Shown: in pieces, positions 42,607 to 50,794 of the stretch
Layout: each line of letters starts with the position of its first letter
How positions within the stretch are numbered: the first letter of the stretch is position 1
Assembly: GCA_039698035.1 (NCBI GenBank)
Contig: JBDKSW010000001.1
Span: 1-64,000, forward strand
Source of the DNA: JAJFUI01 sp039698035
GTDB taxonomy: Bacteria > Planctomycetota > Planctomycetia > Pirellulales > Thermoguttaceae
Length of the DNA stretch: 64,000 nt
Reading direction: 5' to 3'
Made by a program: the position numbers and the translations under genes
The notes under the pieces: model-generated
Databases searched by the model: none
Told to the model about the DNA's origin: nothing
The model's input: only the letters and a program-made list of their open reading frames with translations

Positions 42607-43491
42607 ATGGCAAACACTGTGATTCGAGAAACGTCGTTGGCGGGCGTGCCTGTTCGCCGAGGCAAAGTGCGAGATATCTACGATCTGGGTGACCGGCTTC
42701 TGCTGGTCAGCACGGACCGCATTAGCGCCTTTGATTGGGTGCTGCCGACTGGCATCCCCGACAAGGGACGGGTGTTGACGCAGATTGCCGCGTTTTGGTT
42801 TGGGCTGCTCGGTGAGCCGAACCATCTGATCACCACCGATGTGGACCAGATGGACCTGCCCGCTGGGGTCGATCGCCAGGCGTTGGCGGGTCGCTCGACG
42901 CTGTGCCGCAAGACCCAGGTCGTGCCGATCGAGTGCGTTGTGCGCGGCTATCTGGCCGGGTCGGGCTGGAAGGAATATCAAAAGAGCGGCACCGTCTGCG
43001 GCATTCCGCTGCCGGCCGGCTTGACCGAGTGTGCGCGGTTGCCAGAGCCAATCTTCACGCCCTCGACCAAGGCGACCGAGGGGCATGACGAGAATATTTC
43101 GTTCGAGCGCACGGTCGAGATTGCTGGGGCCGAGTTGGCTAATGAGTTGCGAGATCGCAGCTTGCGCATTTTTCGACGCGGGTCGGAATACGCCCGACAG
43201 CGGGGCATCATCATCGCCGACACGAAGTTCGAGTTTGGGCGAGTTGGCGGCGAGCTGCTGCTGATTGACGAGGTGCTGACGCCCGACAGCTCGCGCTTTT
43301 GGCCGGCCGACGGCTATGCGCCGGGACACGGACAACCGTCGTTTGACAAGCAGTTTGTCCGCGACTGGCTGTCCGGCACGGATTGGGATAAAAACAGCCC
43401 GCCACCGGTGCTGCCTGACGAGGTGGTTGCCAGGACGCGGCAGAAATATGTGGAGGCTTACGAAACGCTGACCGATCGAAAGTTCAGTTAG
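42607..43491 (+). CDS. purC: Phosphoribosylaminoimidazole-succinocarboxamide (SAICAR) synthase
   Basis: ATP-dependent ligation of aspartate to CAIR in purine synthesis. 294 residues, the length of the yeast/long bacterial type rather than the 240-aa E. coli type. Signatures: RRGKVRDIYDLGDRLLLVSTDRISAFD, IECVVRGYLAGSGWKEYQKSGTVCGIPLPAGL, FTPSTKATEGHDENISFE, IIIADTKFEFG, LLLIDEVLTPDSSRFWPADGY, and SFDKQFVRDWL. The extension back to 42544 has no family similarity; no Shine-Dalgarno precedes the ATG, see the promoter entry at 42571-42599. No other pur genes are near. Confidence 0.95.
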   Translation: MANTVIRETSLAGVPVRRGKVRDIYDLGDRLLLVSTDRISAFDWVLPTGIPDKGRVLTQIAAFWFGLLGEPNHLITTDVDQMDLPAGVDRQALAGRSTLCRKTQVVPIECVVRGYLAGSGWKEYQKSGTVCGIPLPAGLTECARLPEPIFTPSTKATEGHDENISFERTVEIAGAELANELRDRSLRIFRRGSEYARQRGIIIADTKFEFGRVGGELLLIDEVLTPDSSRFWPADGYAPGHGQPSFDKQFVRDWLSGTDWDKNSPPPVLPDEVVARTRQKYVEAYETLTDRKFS

Positions 43492-43633
43492 GGCGCCATC
43501 TTTGAACCGAGATGGTCGATTCCCGCGTTGAAAATGGGCACACTGACGGCATTGCTGAGCAAGCCAGCAGCGGCGTTTAAGCTGTGCGCACACATGTTTT
43601 CATCACGATCCATCCGAGGAACTGCATTAGCTG

Positions 43634-45091
43634 ATGATCGACTTCCAACAGCGGGTCTTGTTTTTGGGCTACGGAGCGGTCGCGCAGTGCGCGTTGCCGA
43701 TCTTTGCGGAGCATTTTCACTTCCGGCCGGAAAACATCACTGTTATCGACTTCGAAGATCGCAGATCCGCGTTGGAGCCATGGACCGCCCAGGGCGTCCG
43801 ATTCTTCCAGCGTCGCATCACGCCGGAGAATTTCGCCGCTGAGCTGGGCGCGTGCCTTTCGGCCGGTGATCTGCTGATCGACCTGGCGTGGAACATCGAC
43901 TGCTGCGAGATTCTCCAGTGGTGCCACGACCACGGCGTACTCTATGTCAACACGTCGGTCGAGGTTTGGGACCCCTATGCCGGCGCGCCCAACAAGCACC
44001 CCACGGAACGGACGCTCTACTGGCGGCACATGAACATCTGTCGGATGACAGACGCCTGGGATCGGCCCGGCCCGACGGCCGTCATCGAACACGGCGCGAA
44101 CCCCGGTCTCATCTCGCATTGGACGAAACAAGGACTCCTCGACATTGCCGAGCGGCTCTTGGACGATCGGAAGGTTCAGGGTGCCGAGGCCGACGAAATC
44201 CGTCAACTTGCGGCCGACCGGACGTTCAATCGCTTGGCGATGGCGCTGGGCGTCAAGGTGATTCATTGCAGCGAGCGGGACACGCAGATCACACACCAGC
44301 CCAAGCAGGTGGACGAGTTTGTCAATACGTGGAGCATCGAGGGCCTTCGGGAGGAGGGCATCACGACGGCCGAGATGGGCTGGGGCACCCACGAAAAGCA
44401 GTTTCCGCCCTCAACGTACCAGCATCGCGAAGGTCCGCGCAATCAGATTTGTCTGGCCCGAATGGGCATGAACACTTGGGTCGTCTCCTGGGTGCCGCAC
44501 TATTGCATCCGTGGGATGATCATCCGCCACGGCGAGGCGTTCACGATCTCCAATTTTCTGACCGTCTGGCGAGACGGCGCGCCGGTCTACCGCCCGACCG
44601 TGCATTACGCGTATTGCCCTTGCGATGGTGCGATGGCGTCGCTTGATGAACTCCGCGGGCGCGATTACTCGTTGCAGCCGAAGCTGCGCATCATGACCGA
44701 CGAGATCATCGGCGGGACCGACATTCTCGGCGCGCTCCTGATGGGCCATGCCTATGGCGCCTGGTGGACCGGCAGCGTGCTGGACATCGAGGAGTCGCGG
44801 CGTTTGGTGCCGCACCAAAATGCGACAACGCTCCAAGTGGCGATTTCGGTCGTCGCGGCCATTCGGTGGATGGTCGAGCATCCGGACCGCGGCGTCTGCA
44901 CGCCGGAGGACCTGCCGCATGAATATGTGTTGGGGATCGCCCGGCCATACCTTGGCCAGTCCCTGTCGATCCCGTCGGACTGGACCCCGCTAAAAAACTA
45001 TGTGAATAACTTCCAGGGCTATCACTTACCGGATTTGGACCTGGACGATCCCTGGCAGTTCAAGAATTTTCACGTGACGGATGGCGATTGA
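43634..45091 (+). CDS. hss: Homospermidine synthase
   Basis: Makes sym-homospermidine from two putrescines (or putrescine plus spermidine) in an NAD-dependent reaction. 485 residues, matching bacterial HSS (about 480), of the saccharopine-dehydrogenase-like fold. Visible: Rossmann motif LGYGAVAQCALPIF near the N-terminus, LLIDLAWNIDCCEILQWCHDHGVLYVNTS with the conserved Asn-Ile-Asp and Cys, NPGLISHWTKQGL, GWGTHEKQFPP, and the C-terminal LMGHAYGAWWTGSVLDIEESR. The next gene supplies putrescine; its ATG overlaps this stop (TGATG). Two-gene layout is a self-sufficient homospermidine module. Saccharopine dehydrogenase is the alternative fold relative but lacks these HSS blocks. Confidence 0.92.
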   Translation: MIDFQQRVLFLGYGAVAQCALPIFAEHFHFRPENITVIDFEDRRSALEPWTAQGVRFFQRRITPENFAAELGACLSAGDLLIDLAWNIDCCEILQWCHDHGVLYVNTSVEVWDPYAGAPNKHPTERTLYWRHMNICRMTDAWDRPGPTAVIEHGANPGLISHWTKQGLLDIAERLLDDRKVQGAEADEIRQLAADRTFNRLAMALGVKVIHCSERDTQITHQPKQVDEFVNTWSIEGLREEGITTAEMGWGTHEKQFPPSTYQHREGPRNQICLARMGMNTWVVSWVPHYCIRGMIIRHGEAFTISNFLTVWRDGAPVYRPTVHYAYCPCDGAMASLDELRGRDYSLQPKLRIMTDEIIGGTDILGALLMGHAYGAWWTGSVLDIEESRRLVPHQNATTLQVAISVVAAIRWMVEHPDRGVCTPEDLPHEYVLGIARPYLGQSLSIPSDWTPLKNYVNNFQGYHLPDLDLDDPWQFKNFHVTDGD

Positions 45092-46230
45092 TGAGAATCC
45101 CGAAAAGCACCCTGAAGAAGCTGGTTGAGAAGCACGGCACGCCGCTGTTCATCGTCGATCACGACGAGATTCGCCGCAATTATGTGGAGTTCCGAAAGCG
45201 GCTGCCCCGGGTTCAGGCGTATTACGCCGTGAAGGCCAACCCCGACCCGGCCATCGTCGAGACACTTTACAAGGAAGGCGCGAGCTTCGATGTGGCGTCG
45301 ATGCCCGAGTTCAAGATCGTCTACGAAAACATCAAGAAGTTGCCGGCCAAGGAGCGACAGGACTTCATCTGGGACAAGATCATCTACGCCAATCCGATCA
45401 AGGCCAACGAAACGCTCCGCGACCTGGATCGGTACAAGCCGCTGGTCACCTATGACAACTTCGAGGAGGTTCGCAAGCTCCAGCGGCACGCACCGCACGC
45501 GGGCTTGGCGTTGCGGCTGAGCGTGCCCAACACCGGAGCGATGGTCGAATTGTCGTCCAAGTTTGGCGCCGCGTCCGGCGAGGCCGTCGCGCTGATCGAG
45601 GCCGCCGCCAAGGCGGGGCTGGTCGTCGAGGGGCTAAGCTTTCACGTCGGCAGCCAGACGATGAACTTCGAGAACTACGTGCAAGCCCTGAACCTGGCGG
45701 CCGGCGTCTTCCGCGAGGCGGCCGACCGGGGCTTCCACCTCAAGCTGGTGGATATCGGCGGCGGCTTTCCGGCCCCCTACGACGACCAGGTCCAGCCGTT
45801 CAAGGTCCTGGCCAAGCGAATCAATGCCGAACTGGACAGGCTGTTTCCCAAGGATATCGAAATCCTGGCCGAGCCCGGCCGGTTTCTCGTGGCCACGGCC
45901 GGTACGGCGGTCGCCAAGGTCATCGGCAAGGCTCGCCGCGATGGAAAACGCTGCTACTACCTCGACGACGGCGTCTATCACACGTACTCGGGCATCATCT
46001 TCGACCACTGCCAGTATCACCTGAAAGCGTTTAAGCAAGGGCCGCGGGAGATTTCGTCCGTCTTCGGACCGACGTGCGACGCGCTGGACACGATCTCGCT
46101 TGCCGAGGAACTGCCAGAGCTGGCCCTGGGCGATTACGTCTACAGCCGCAACATTGGGGCCTACAGCCGCGCGTCGTCCACCTGGTTCAACGGCTTCCCG
46201 CCGGCCAAGGTGATCCATATCAATCGCTAG
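45091..46230 (+). CDS. Ornithine (lysine/ornithine) decarboxylase, alanine-racemase-fold type
   Basis: PLP enzyme that turns ornithine into putrescine, the substrate of the homospermidine synthase encoded immediately upstream. 379 residues, fold type III. PLP lysine Lys48 in AYYAVKANPD, SFHVGSQTMN with the conserved His, DIGGGFPAPY glycine loop, LAEPGRFLV, and the other subunit's catalytic Cys329 in FGPTCDALD, then YVYSRNIGAYSRASSTWFNGF. The FGPTCD form is that of ornithine/lysine decarboxylases and not diaminopimelate decarboxylase. Preference for ornithine over lysine cannot be settled by eye; the HSS coupling favours ornithine. ATG overlaps the HSS stop codon. Confidence 0.92.
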   Translation: MRIPKSTLKKLVEKHGTPLFIVDHDEIRRNYVEFRKRLPRVQAYYAVKANPDPAIVETLYKEGASFDVASMPEFKIVYENIKKLPAKERQDFIWDKIIYANPIKANETLRDLDRYKPLVTYDNFEEVRKLQRHAPHAGLALRLSVPNTGAMVELSSKFGAASGEAVALIEAAAKAGLVVEGLSFHVGSQTMNFENYVQALNLAAGVFREAADRGFHLKLVDIGGGFPAPYDDQVQPFKVLAKRINAELDRLFPKDIEILAEPGRFLVATAGTAVAKVIGKARRDGKRCYYLDDGVYHTYSGIIFDHCQYHLKAFKQGPREISSVFGPTCDALDTISLAEELPELALGDYVYSRNIGAYSRASSTWFNGFPPAKVIHINR

Positions 46231-46256
46231 AGCGAGTCTTGCTTGCGTGTGGCGAG
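46228..46256 (+). repeat. Stop-codon-linked intergenic repeat, copy 2
   Basis: TAGAGCGAGTCTTGC followed by CGTGTGGCGA; resembles 39018-39046. The TAG is the decarboxylase stop codon. Confidence 0.4.
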
Positions 46257-46273
46257 CGCCAGCGTCACACTTG

Positions 46274-46300
46274 GGGAGCAGGGTGTGGCACCCAGCTCCC
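46274..46300. terminator. Strong hairpin between convergent genes
   Basis: GGGAGC-A-GGGTG, loop TGG, CACCC-A-GCTCCC: eleven base pairs with one A-A mismatch. It lies between the decarboxylase and the convergent hydrolase. No U-run on either side, so termination is only possible, not shown. A second small palindrome CGTTC-AAA-GAACG follows at 46307-46319. Confidence 0.35.
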
Positions 46301-46343
46301 TGCGGTCGTTCAAAGAACGCTCTGGCGAATGTCGGCTGCCCGA

Positions 46344-47342
46344 CTATTCATGGGGCAGCTTGCGTTCCCTCCACGTCCAGTCCCGCGATTCCTCGCTTTT
46401 GACCAGCCGAAGTTCAATGAACTCCGCGATCAGCGACTGGACGTTGAACTTCGGATCGAGCAGTTTGGTGCCTTGCAGACTGGTCGCCCGTGTGCCAAAG
46501 AAGAGCGTCTGCTTTTCTATTTTGCCATCGTGACTCGGGTTGATGTGCGAGTTCTTGAACAGGCCGTGGACCTTGGTGGCATCGGACAACGCTTTGCCGT
46601 CTTCCTTGCCCACGAGGATCAGCATGGAAATATCGCGTTGCACGACGGGATTCCTTGCTGACAGAGCCAAAGGCAGACCGGGGAACGACCACCGCGGCGA
46701 GATCAGCACCAAGGCTTTCACAAAACGGCCAAGCTTCAGCGGTCCATAAAAAACGCCGCCCGCGCCGTATCCCGTGGCATCGAAGGCGGCAAAATTCACC
46801 GCGACCGACGCGCCCATGTCCGCGCCGATGATGCAAAGCTTGTCGACGTTCAACTGCTGCGCGTTGTTCCGTTCCCAGAGGAAGTCCTTGACGGCTTTCA
46901 TGTCCGCGCGAACCATTTGGCCGAACTGTGCAGGCGACATTCGTGCGGCGTCCAGCGATTCGTCCTTGCCGACGCCGTGTCGGCGCGTGCTTTCGCCGTG
47001 TCCTCGAAGATCCGGAACGATGACCGCATAGCCCAGCGCTTGCAAGGCGGGCGCCAGATCCTTGTACTCGATTCGGCTCTGCTTGTAGCCGTGCAACAAC
47101 ACGATCGGAATCGTGTCTTTTCCCTTGGTGCCCGGGTAGTAAGTGACGGCCAGATCGATCCCGTCATCCGTGCGGAGCGTCTGTTCCTCGGGCTTGGGCA
47201 ACTCGTCGGCCTTGGCCGTTTTCTTGTCGGACTTGGCGACCTGGCCCGACGCCGTCGCAGCCAGGCCCATGCAAACGGCGACTGCCAGGGTTGCCGCGAG
47301 TGAATACCGCAAAAATGTTTGCAGAGAAAGCAAAGCTGGCAT
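46344..47342 (-). CDS. Exported alpha/beta-hydrolase-fold protein with Asp at the nucleophile elbow
   Basis: 332 residues: signal peptide (LRYSLAATLAVAVCMGLAATASGQ), a Lys-rich linker, and an alpha/beta hydrolase domain: VLLHGYKQSR oxyanion loop, VIVPDLRGHGEST, and the elbow LCIIGADMGASVAV, where the usual Ser is Asp175 (GADMG). Asp nucleophiles are known in haloalkane dehalogenases and epoxide hydrolases, but the neighbouring DWG pattern is missing; loss of activity is also possible. A candidate acid is in ILVGKEDGKALS; the catalytic His is not certain. ATG at 47342 has a GGGGGAGG site formed by a G10 tract. Confidence 0.75.
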   Translation of the reverse strand: MPALLSLQTFLRYSLAATLAVAVCMGLAATASGQVAKSDKKTAKADELPKPEEQTLRTDDGIDLAVTYYPGTKGKDTIPIVLLHGYKQSRIEYKDLAPALQALGYAVIVPDLRGHGESTRRHGVGKDESLDAARMSPAQFGQMVRADMKAVKDFLWERNNAQQLNVDKLCIIGADMGASVAVNFAAFDATGYGAGGVFYGPLKLGRFVKALVLISPRWSFPGLPLALSARNPVVQRDISMLILVGKEDGKALSDATKVHGLFKNSHINPSHDGKIEKQTLFFGTRATSLQGTKLLDPKFNVQSLIAEFIELRLVKSEESRDWTWRERKLPHE

Positions 47343-47351
47343 GGATGGCCT

Positions 47352-47367
47352 CCCCCCCCCCAAAAAA
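47352..47367 (-). repeat. Homopolymer tract (C10-A6) in the hydrolase leader
   Basis: Ten C then six A on the plus strand. On the gene strand this reads T6-G10 and forms the 5' part of the Shine-Dalgarno. It is prone to slippage. The rest of the 47343-47669 gap shows no other gene. Confidence 0.6.
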
Positions 47368-47669
47368 GAGATGCTGCCGCCGAAAGCATCGCTTGGACGC
47401 CCTTCTCTCCATGTTAAGTCGGGTAATGGCCGACGTCAATTCACCACGACTGCCGTGGATCGGTCGTCAAATGATCGCAAACAGCACGTTGAGAACACCG
47501 TTCGGCCGCGCGCGCTCGCCAGGCCGTGTTTCGGACTCCGGCAGGGTTTATCCCGACGGGGAAAAGGCCGAAAACCACCAGGCGAGGGGTGCAAGTTGTC
47601 GGCGATATTCGGTATGTTACTAAGGAGCGCATTGATGCTCAATTCAGCCTGTCTTGATGGAAAAAGACC

Positions 47670-48512
47670 ATGTGTACGTTGGCCATTCTGTACCGCGTCG
47701 CCCGCGGTACTCCCATTCTGATCGCCGCGAACCGCGATGAGCGGTATGACCGGCCCACGCAGTACCCGAAGATTCAGTCGGGCACCCCGCGGGTCGTTTG
47801 CGGGATCGATCGCCGGGCCGGCGGCACTTGGCTTGGGGTGAACCAGCATGGGCTGTTCTGTGCCGTGGCCAACCGCCGAAAGTTCCGCCCCCCCATTGAT
47901 GGTCGCTCGCGTGGCCTCCTGTGCCGGGAGTTGCTCGAACACCGAAACGCAAAAGACGCGGCCAACCATGCGGCCAAAGAGTTGGCCAAGGGGCTGTACG
48001 CCGGGGCCAACTATGTCTGCGCCGACGGACGCTACGCGGCCGTCGTTCATGGCGGCGACACGGTCGAGATCGTTGAACTGACCCCTGGGCTGCACGTCGT
48101 AACCGGGGGCAACGTGGACGACCCGCGCGACCCGCGCCACGAGTTCGTCCGCCGTATGTTGACCCTCCACACGCTTGACTCGGCCGTCACGTTCCTGGCC
48201 GTGGCCAGCCGGGTGTTTTCACGCAAGGTGGACAGCGAAGGCCGTCGCGGCGTCGTGCTGTGCGGGGCGGATGCCGGCACCGTCTCATCGACGCTGATCG
48301 CGCTGCCGCGGAAGATTCAGCACGCCGTGTATCAGTACGCTCCTGGCCAACCCGGCGACGTGGCCTACGACGACCTCTCGGCCCTGCTGCGTCAGGTCCT
48401 CTCGGCCGATCGCAGCCGAAAGGCCCGCGAGGCCAGCGGCGACTCGTCCAAGCCATCGCAGGCGACAAAGCCCAAGGTGGCGTTGAAAGCGGCGCATGCT
48501 CGCGCGAAGTGA
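47670..48512 (+). CDS. NRDE (TANGO2-like) family protein
   Basis: 280 residues. The family starts MCTL and carries the defining LIAANRDERYDRP (NRDE) motif at residues 16-28, followed by IDRRAGGTWLGVNQHGLFCAVANRR. This is an N-terminal-nucleophile-like fold with Cys2 at the tip, found from bacteria to human TANGO2; roles in haem or lipid handling have been suggested for relatives but the reaction is unknown. The last 40 residues are a Lys/Ala/Ser-rich tail not typical of the family. Cytoplasmic; no signal peptide. Confidence 0.88.
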   Translation: MCTLAILYRVARGTPILIAANRDERYDRPTQYPKIQSGTPRVVCGIDRRAGGTWLGVNQHGLFCAVANRRKFRPPIDGRSRGLLCRELLEHRNAKDAANHAAKELAKGLYAGANYVCADGRYAAVVHGGDTVEIVELTPGLHVVTGGNVDDPRDPRHEFVRRMLTLHTLDSAVTFLAVASRVFSRKVDSEGRRGVVLCGADAGTVSSTLIALPRKIQHAVYQYAPGQPGDVAYDDLSALLRQVLSADRSRKAREASGDSSKPSQATKPKVALKAAHARAK

Positions 48513-48561
48513 TTGCCGCGTGGTGTCTTTGCGGTCTTCGCCGTGTACGGAACGCTGAAAG

Positions 48562-50532
48562 CTATTCGGCGTCCATCCCCAGTTGCCGCATCTTGCGGTA
48601 AAGGTTGGACCGGTGAAGGCCCAGACGCGAGGCGGCCAGGCTCATATTGCCGGCGCTTCCATCAATCTGCCGTCGGATGTACTCCGCCTGGAACCGGCTC
48701 GTCGCGTCGGCCAGCGACTGGCCAACATCCGCGACCAGCGGTTTGGCGCCCCGAGGCGATAGAATGAACGCCAAATCCTCGGCCTCGACCCGTTCCCCGG
48801 TCGAGAGGTACGCCAACCGCTCCATCAGGTTGCGCAACTCGCGCACGTTGCCAGGCCACGGGTGCTCCAGGAGCCGCCGGCGGGCCGCCGCGGTCAGCTC
48901 TGGCGTCTTCCTTCGGGCTCGACGGCAGAAATCGTCCAAAAAATGCTCGGCGAGCAGCAGGATGTCGTCGCCGCGTTGCACGAGCGGCGGCAAGTCCACC
49001 GTCACGACATTCAGGCGGAAGTACAGGTCCTCGCGGAAACGCTTTGCCCGGACCATGTCGGCCAGGTTTTGGTTGCTGGCGGCAAGCAGTCGTGCGTCGG
49101 TGTGAATCGGGTTTGAACCGCCCACGCGCACGAGCAGCTTCTCTTCCAGCACGCGGAGCAGCTTCGCCTGGCAGGCGAGGCTCAGCTCGGCGATTTCGTC
49201 GAGAAACAGCGTGCCGCCGGCGGCCAGTTCAAACTTGCCTTGCCGCGTTTCCCGAGCGTCGGTGAACGCGCCCTTCTCGTGCCCAAAAAGCTCGCTCTCG
49301 GCCAGCGTCTCGGGGATGGCCGCGCAGTTGACCGCCACGAACGGCTGGCTTCGGCGGCGACTCAGATAGTGGATCGACTGGGCAACGACCTCCTTGCCAG
49401 TGCCGTTCTCGCCCAGGATCAGCACGGCCAGATCCGTTTGGGCCACCCGGCTAACGATCGAGCGAAGTGCCTCGATCGGCGGGCTCTGGCCGATCAGCCG
49501 GACCTTGTCGGCCGCTTCTTGCGCGATCTGGCGATTGGCGGCCAACAGTTGCTGGCGATCCCTGGCATTCTCCAAGGCGATCGCCGCCTGGGCCGCCAGC
49601 TCCGTCAGCGCCGCTTCGTCCTCCGACGTAAAGACGCCCGAGAGCTTGTTGATCAGCTCGAAGGCCCCGAATAGCTCGCCCGATCGCCCGCGCAAGGGCA
49701 CGCACAAAAGCGTGCGAGTTTGATAACCGAGCTGGGCATCGACGTTTCGATCAACGGCCGTCGGCTCCGTGGCGGCATCGACGACTCGCGGGCGTCCCTC
49801 GCGGATCACCTCGCCGACGACGCCTCGATCGTCCGGGATACGAAGCTCGCCATCGGGCAAACCCAAGGCGGGCCGGCCCACCAACGTATGGTTCGGCCTG
49901 TCCCAAAGGAAAATGCTTGCGCGATCGGCGGCAAGAAGCCGCATCGCTGCTTCGGCCATTTGCACCAGCAGCGGCTCGACCTCGTGGGTCTGGTTCCACT
50001 CGGTGGCAATCTGCAGGACCGCCTCCAATCGGCGAACCCGTCGGGCGTTGGAAGTGCGGAGCTCAACGGCCTTCGCGACGCGATGATAGAACGGCGCCAC
50101 TTGCTCCATGACCGAAATTGCAGTCCGATCTGCCGACTCTCCGCTGGGCCGAACGGCCTGCGCCGATGTCATGGCTGCCACATGGGCCACCAGGACGTGT
50201 CCCGACTCGGATCGCGACCCCAACGGGGCGGCCGCCCACTCCGAAGCGGCCAGCGGTGTCTCGCGGTCGAGCACCTCGGCCAACAGATCCGTCGGCAACG
50301 GCCGGTGCAGCCCCGACTCGGCAACGACCGTCCATCGGCCGGCGACGGCTGCGGCAAGTGCGACGTAGTCGCCGCCCGTGGCCCGGAGCAATGCGGACGC
50401 TGCCCCCTGAAACACCGTGGCGACGTCTTCCGCTTCGATACCGTATCGCAGAACGTCTGCGACGACCGAAAGCCCGCCCGGACCGTCCGGCAAGGGCGTC
50501 TCGCTCGTTTTGGCCCCGTTGGGAAATGTCAT
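48562..50532 (-). CDS. Sigma-54-dependent transcriptional activator with GAF domain
   Basis: 656 residues of the NtrC type. N-terminal half: one region of about 130 residues without clear family, then a GAF domain (LLAADRASIFLWDRPNHTLVGRPALG, TLLCVPLRGRSGELFGAFELINK). The AAA+ domain has Walker A LGENGTGKE, the sigma-54-contacting loop GHEKGAFTDA, Walker B GGTLFLDEIAEL, and the FREDLYFRLNV block. C-terminal Fis-type HTH: AGNMSLAASRLGLHRSNLYRKMRQLGM. It therefore should activate RpoN promoters on a small-molecule or redox cue. No receiver domain, so it is not a standard response regulator. A strong sigma-70-like promoter lies ahead of it; its targets are not obvious in this window. Confidence 0.93.
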   Translation of the reverse strand: MTFPNGAKTSETPLPDGPGGLSVVADVLRYGIEAEDVATVFQGAASALLRATGGDYVALAAAVAGRWTVVAESGLHRPLPTDLLAEVLDRETPLAASEWAAAPLGSRSESGHVLVAHVAAMTSAQAVRPSGESADRTAISVMEQVAPFYHRVAKAVELRTSNARRVRRLEAVLQIATEWNQTHEVEPLLVQMAEAAMRLLAADRASIFLWDRPNHTLVGRPALGLPDGELRIPDDRGVVGEVIREGRPRVVDAATEPTAVDRNVDAQLGYQTRTLLCVPLRGRSGELFGAFELINKLSGVFTSEDEAALTELAAQAAIALENARDRQQLLAANRQIAQEAADKVRLIGQSPPIEALRSIVSRVAQTDLAVLILGENGTGKEVVAQSIHYLSRRRSQPFVAVNCAAIPETLAESELFGHEKGAFTDARETRQGKFELAAGGTLFLDEIAELSLACQAKLLRVLEEKLLVRVGGSNPIHTDARLLAASNQNLADMVRAKRFREDLYFRLNVVTVDLPPLVQRGDDILLLAEHFLDDFCRRARRKTPELTAAARRRLLEHPWPGNVRELRNLMERLAYLSTGERVEAEDLAFILSPRGAKPLVADVGQSLADATSRFQAEYIRRQIDGSAGNMSLAASRLGLHRSNLYRKMRQLGMDAE

Positions 50533-50590
50533 GGATCAACCGCCTGGTCGTGCCAAACAAGTGAGTCAAACTGACGACGCCGAAGCCGCC

Positions 50591-50619
50591 ATGATACACC
50601 GGCCGTATCGGAATGACAA
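50591..50619 (-). promoter_or_regulatory. Candidate promoter for the sigma-54 activator
   Basis: TTGTCA (50619-50614), 17-bp spacer, TATCAT (50596-50591) on the minus strand. Leader of about 52 nt. Confidence 0.55.
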
Positions 50620-50707
50620 CGCCGGGGCATCCACACGGCATGTTTGGCTGCCAACGCCGATCCGCGGAAATGGTGTGGGCGTCTGCTGCGGGGGTTGCTC
50701 GCTAGCC

Positions 50708-50737
50708 TTGCAGGTTCGCCGCTCGGCGTGCTATGCT
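50708..50737 (+). promoter_or_regulatory. Candidate promoter for the AI-2E-family gene
   Basis: TTGCAG (50708-50713), 18-bp spacer, TATGCT (50732-50737); divergent from the activator promoter. Confidence 0.45.
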
Positions 50738-50794
50738 GCCGCTCGAGTGCTCGTCGAGATTCCATGAATGGATGCCTGTTCTCGGGGGGGTGCC

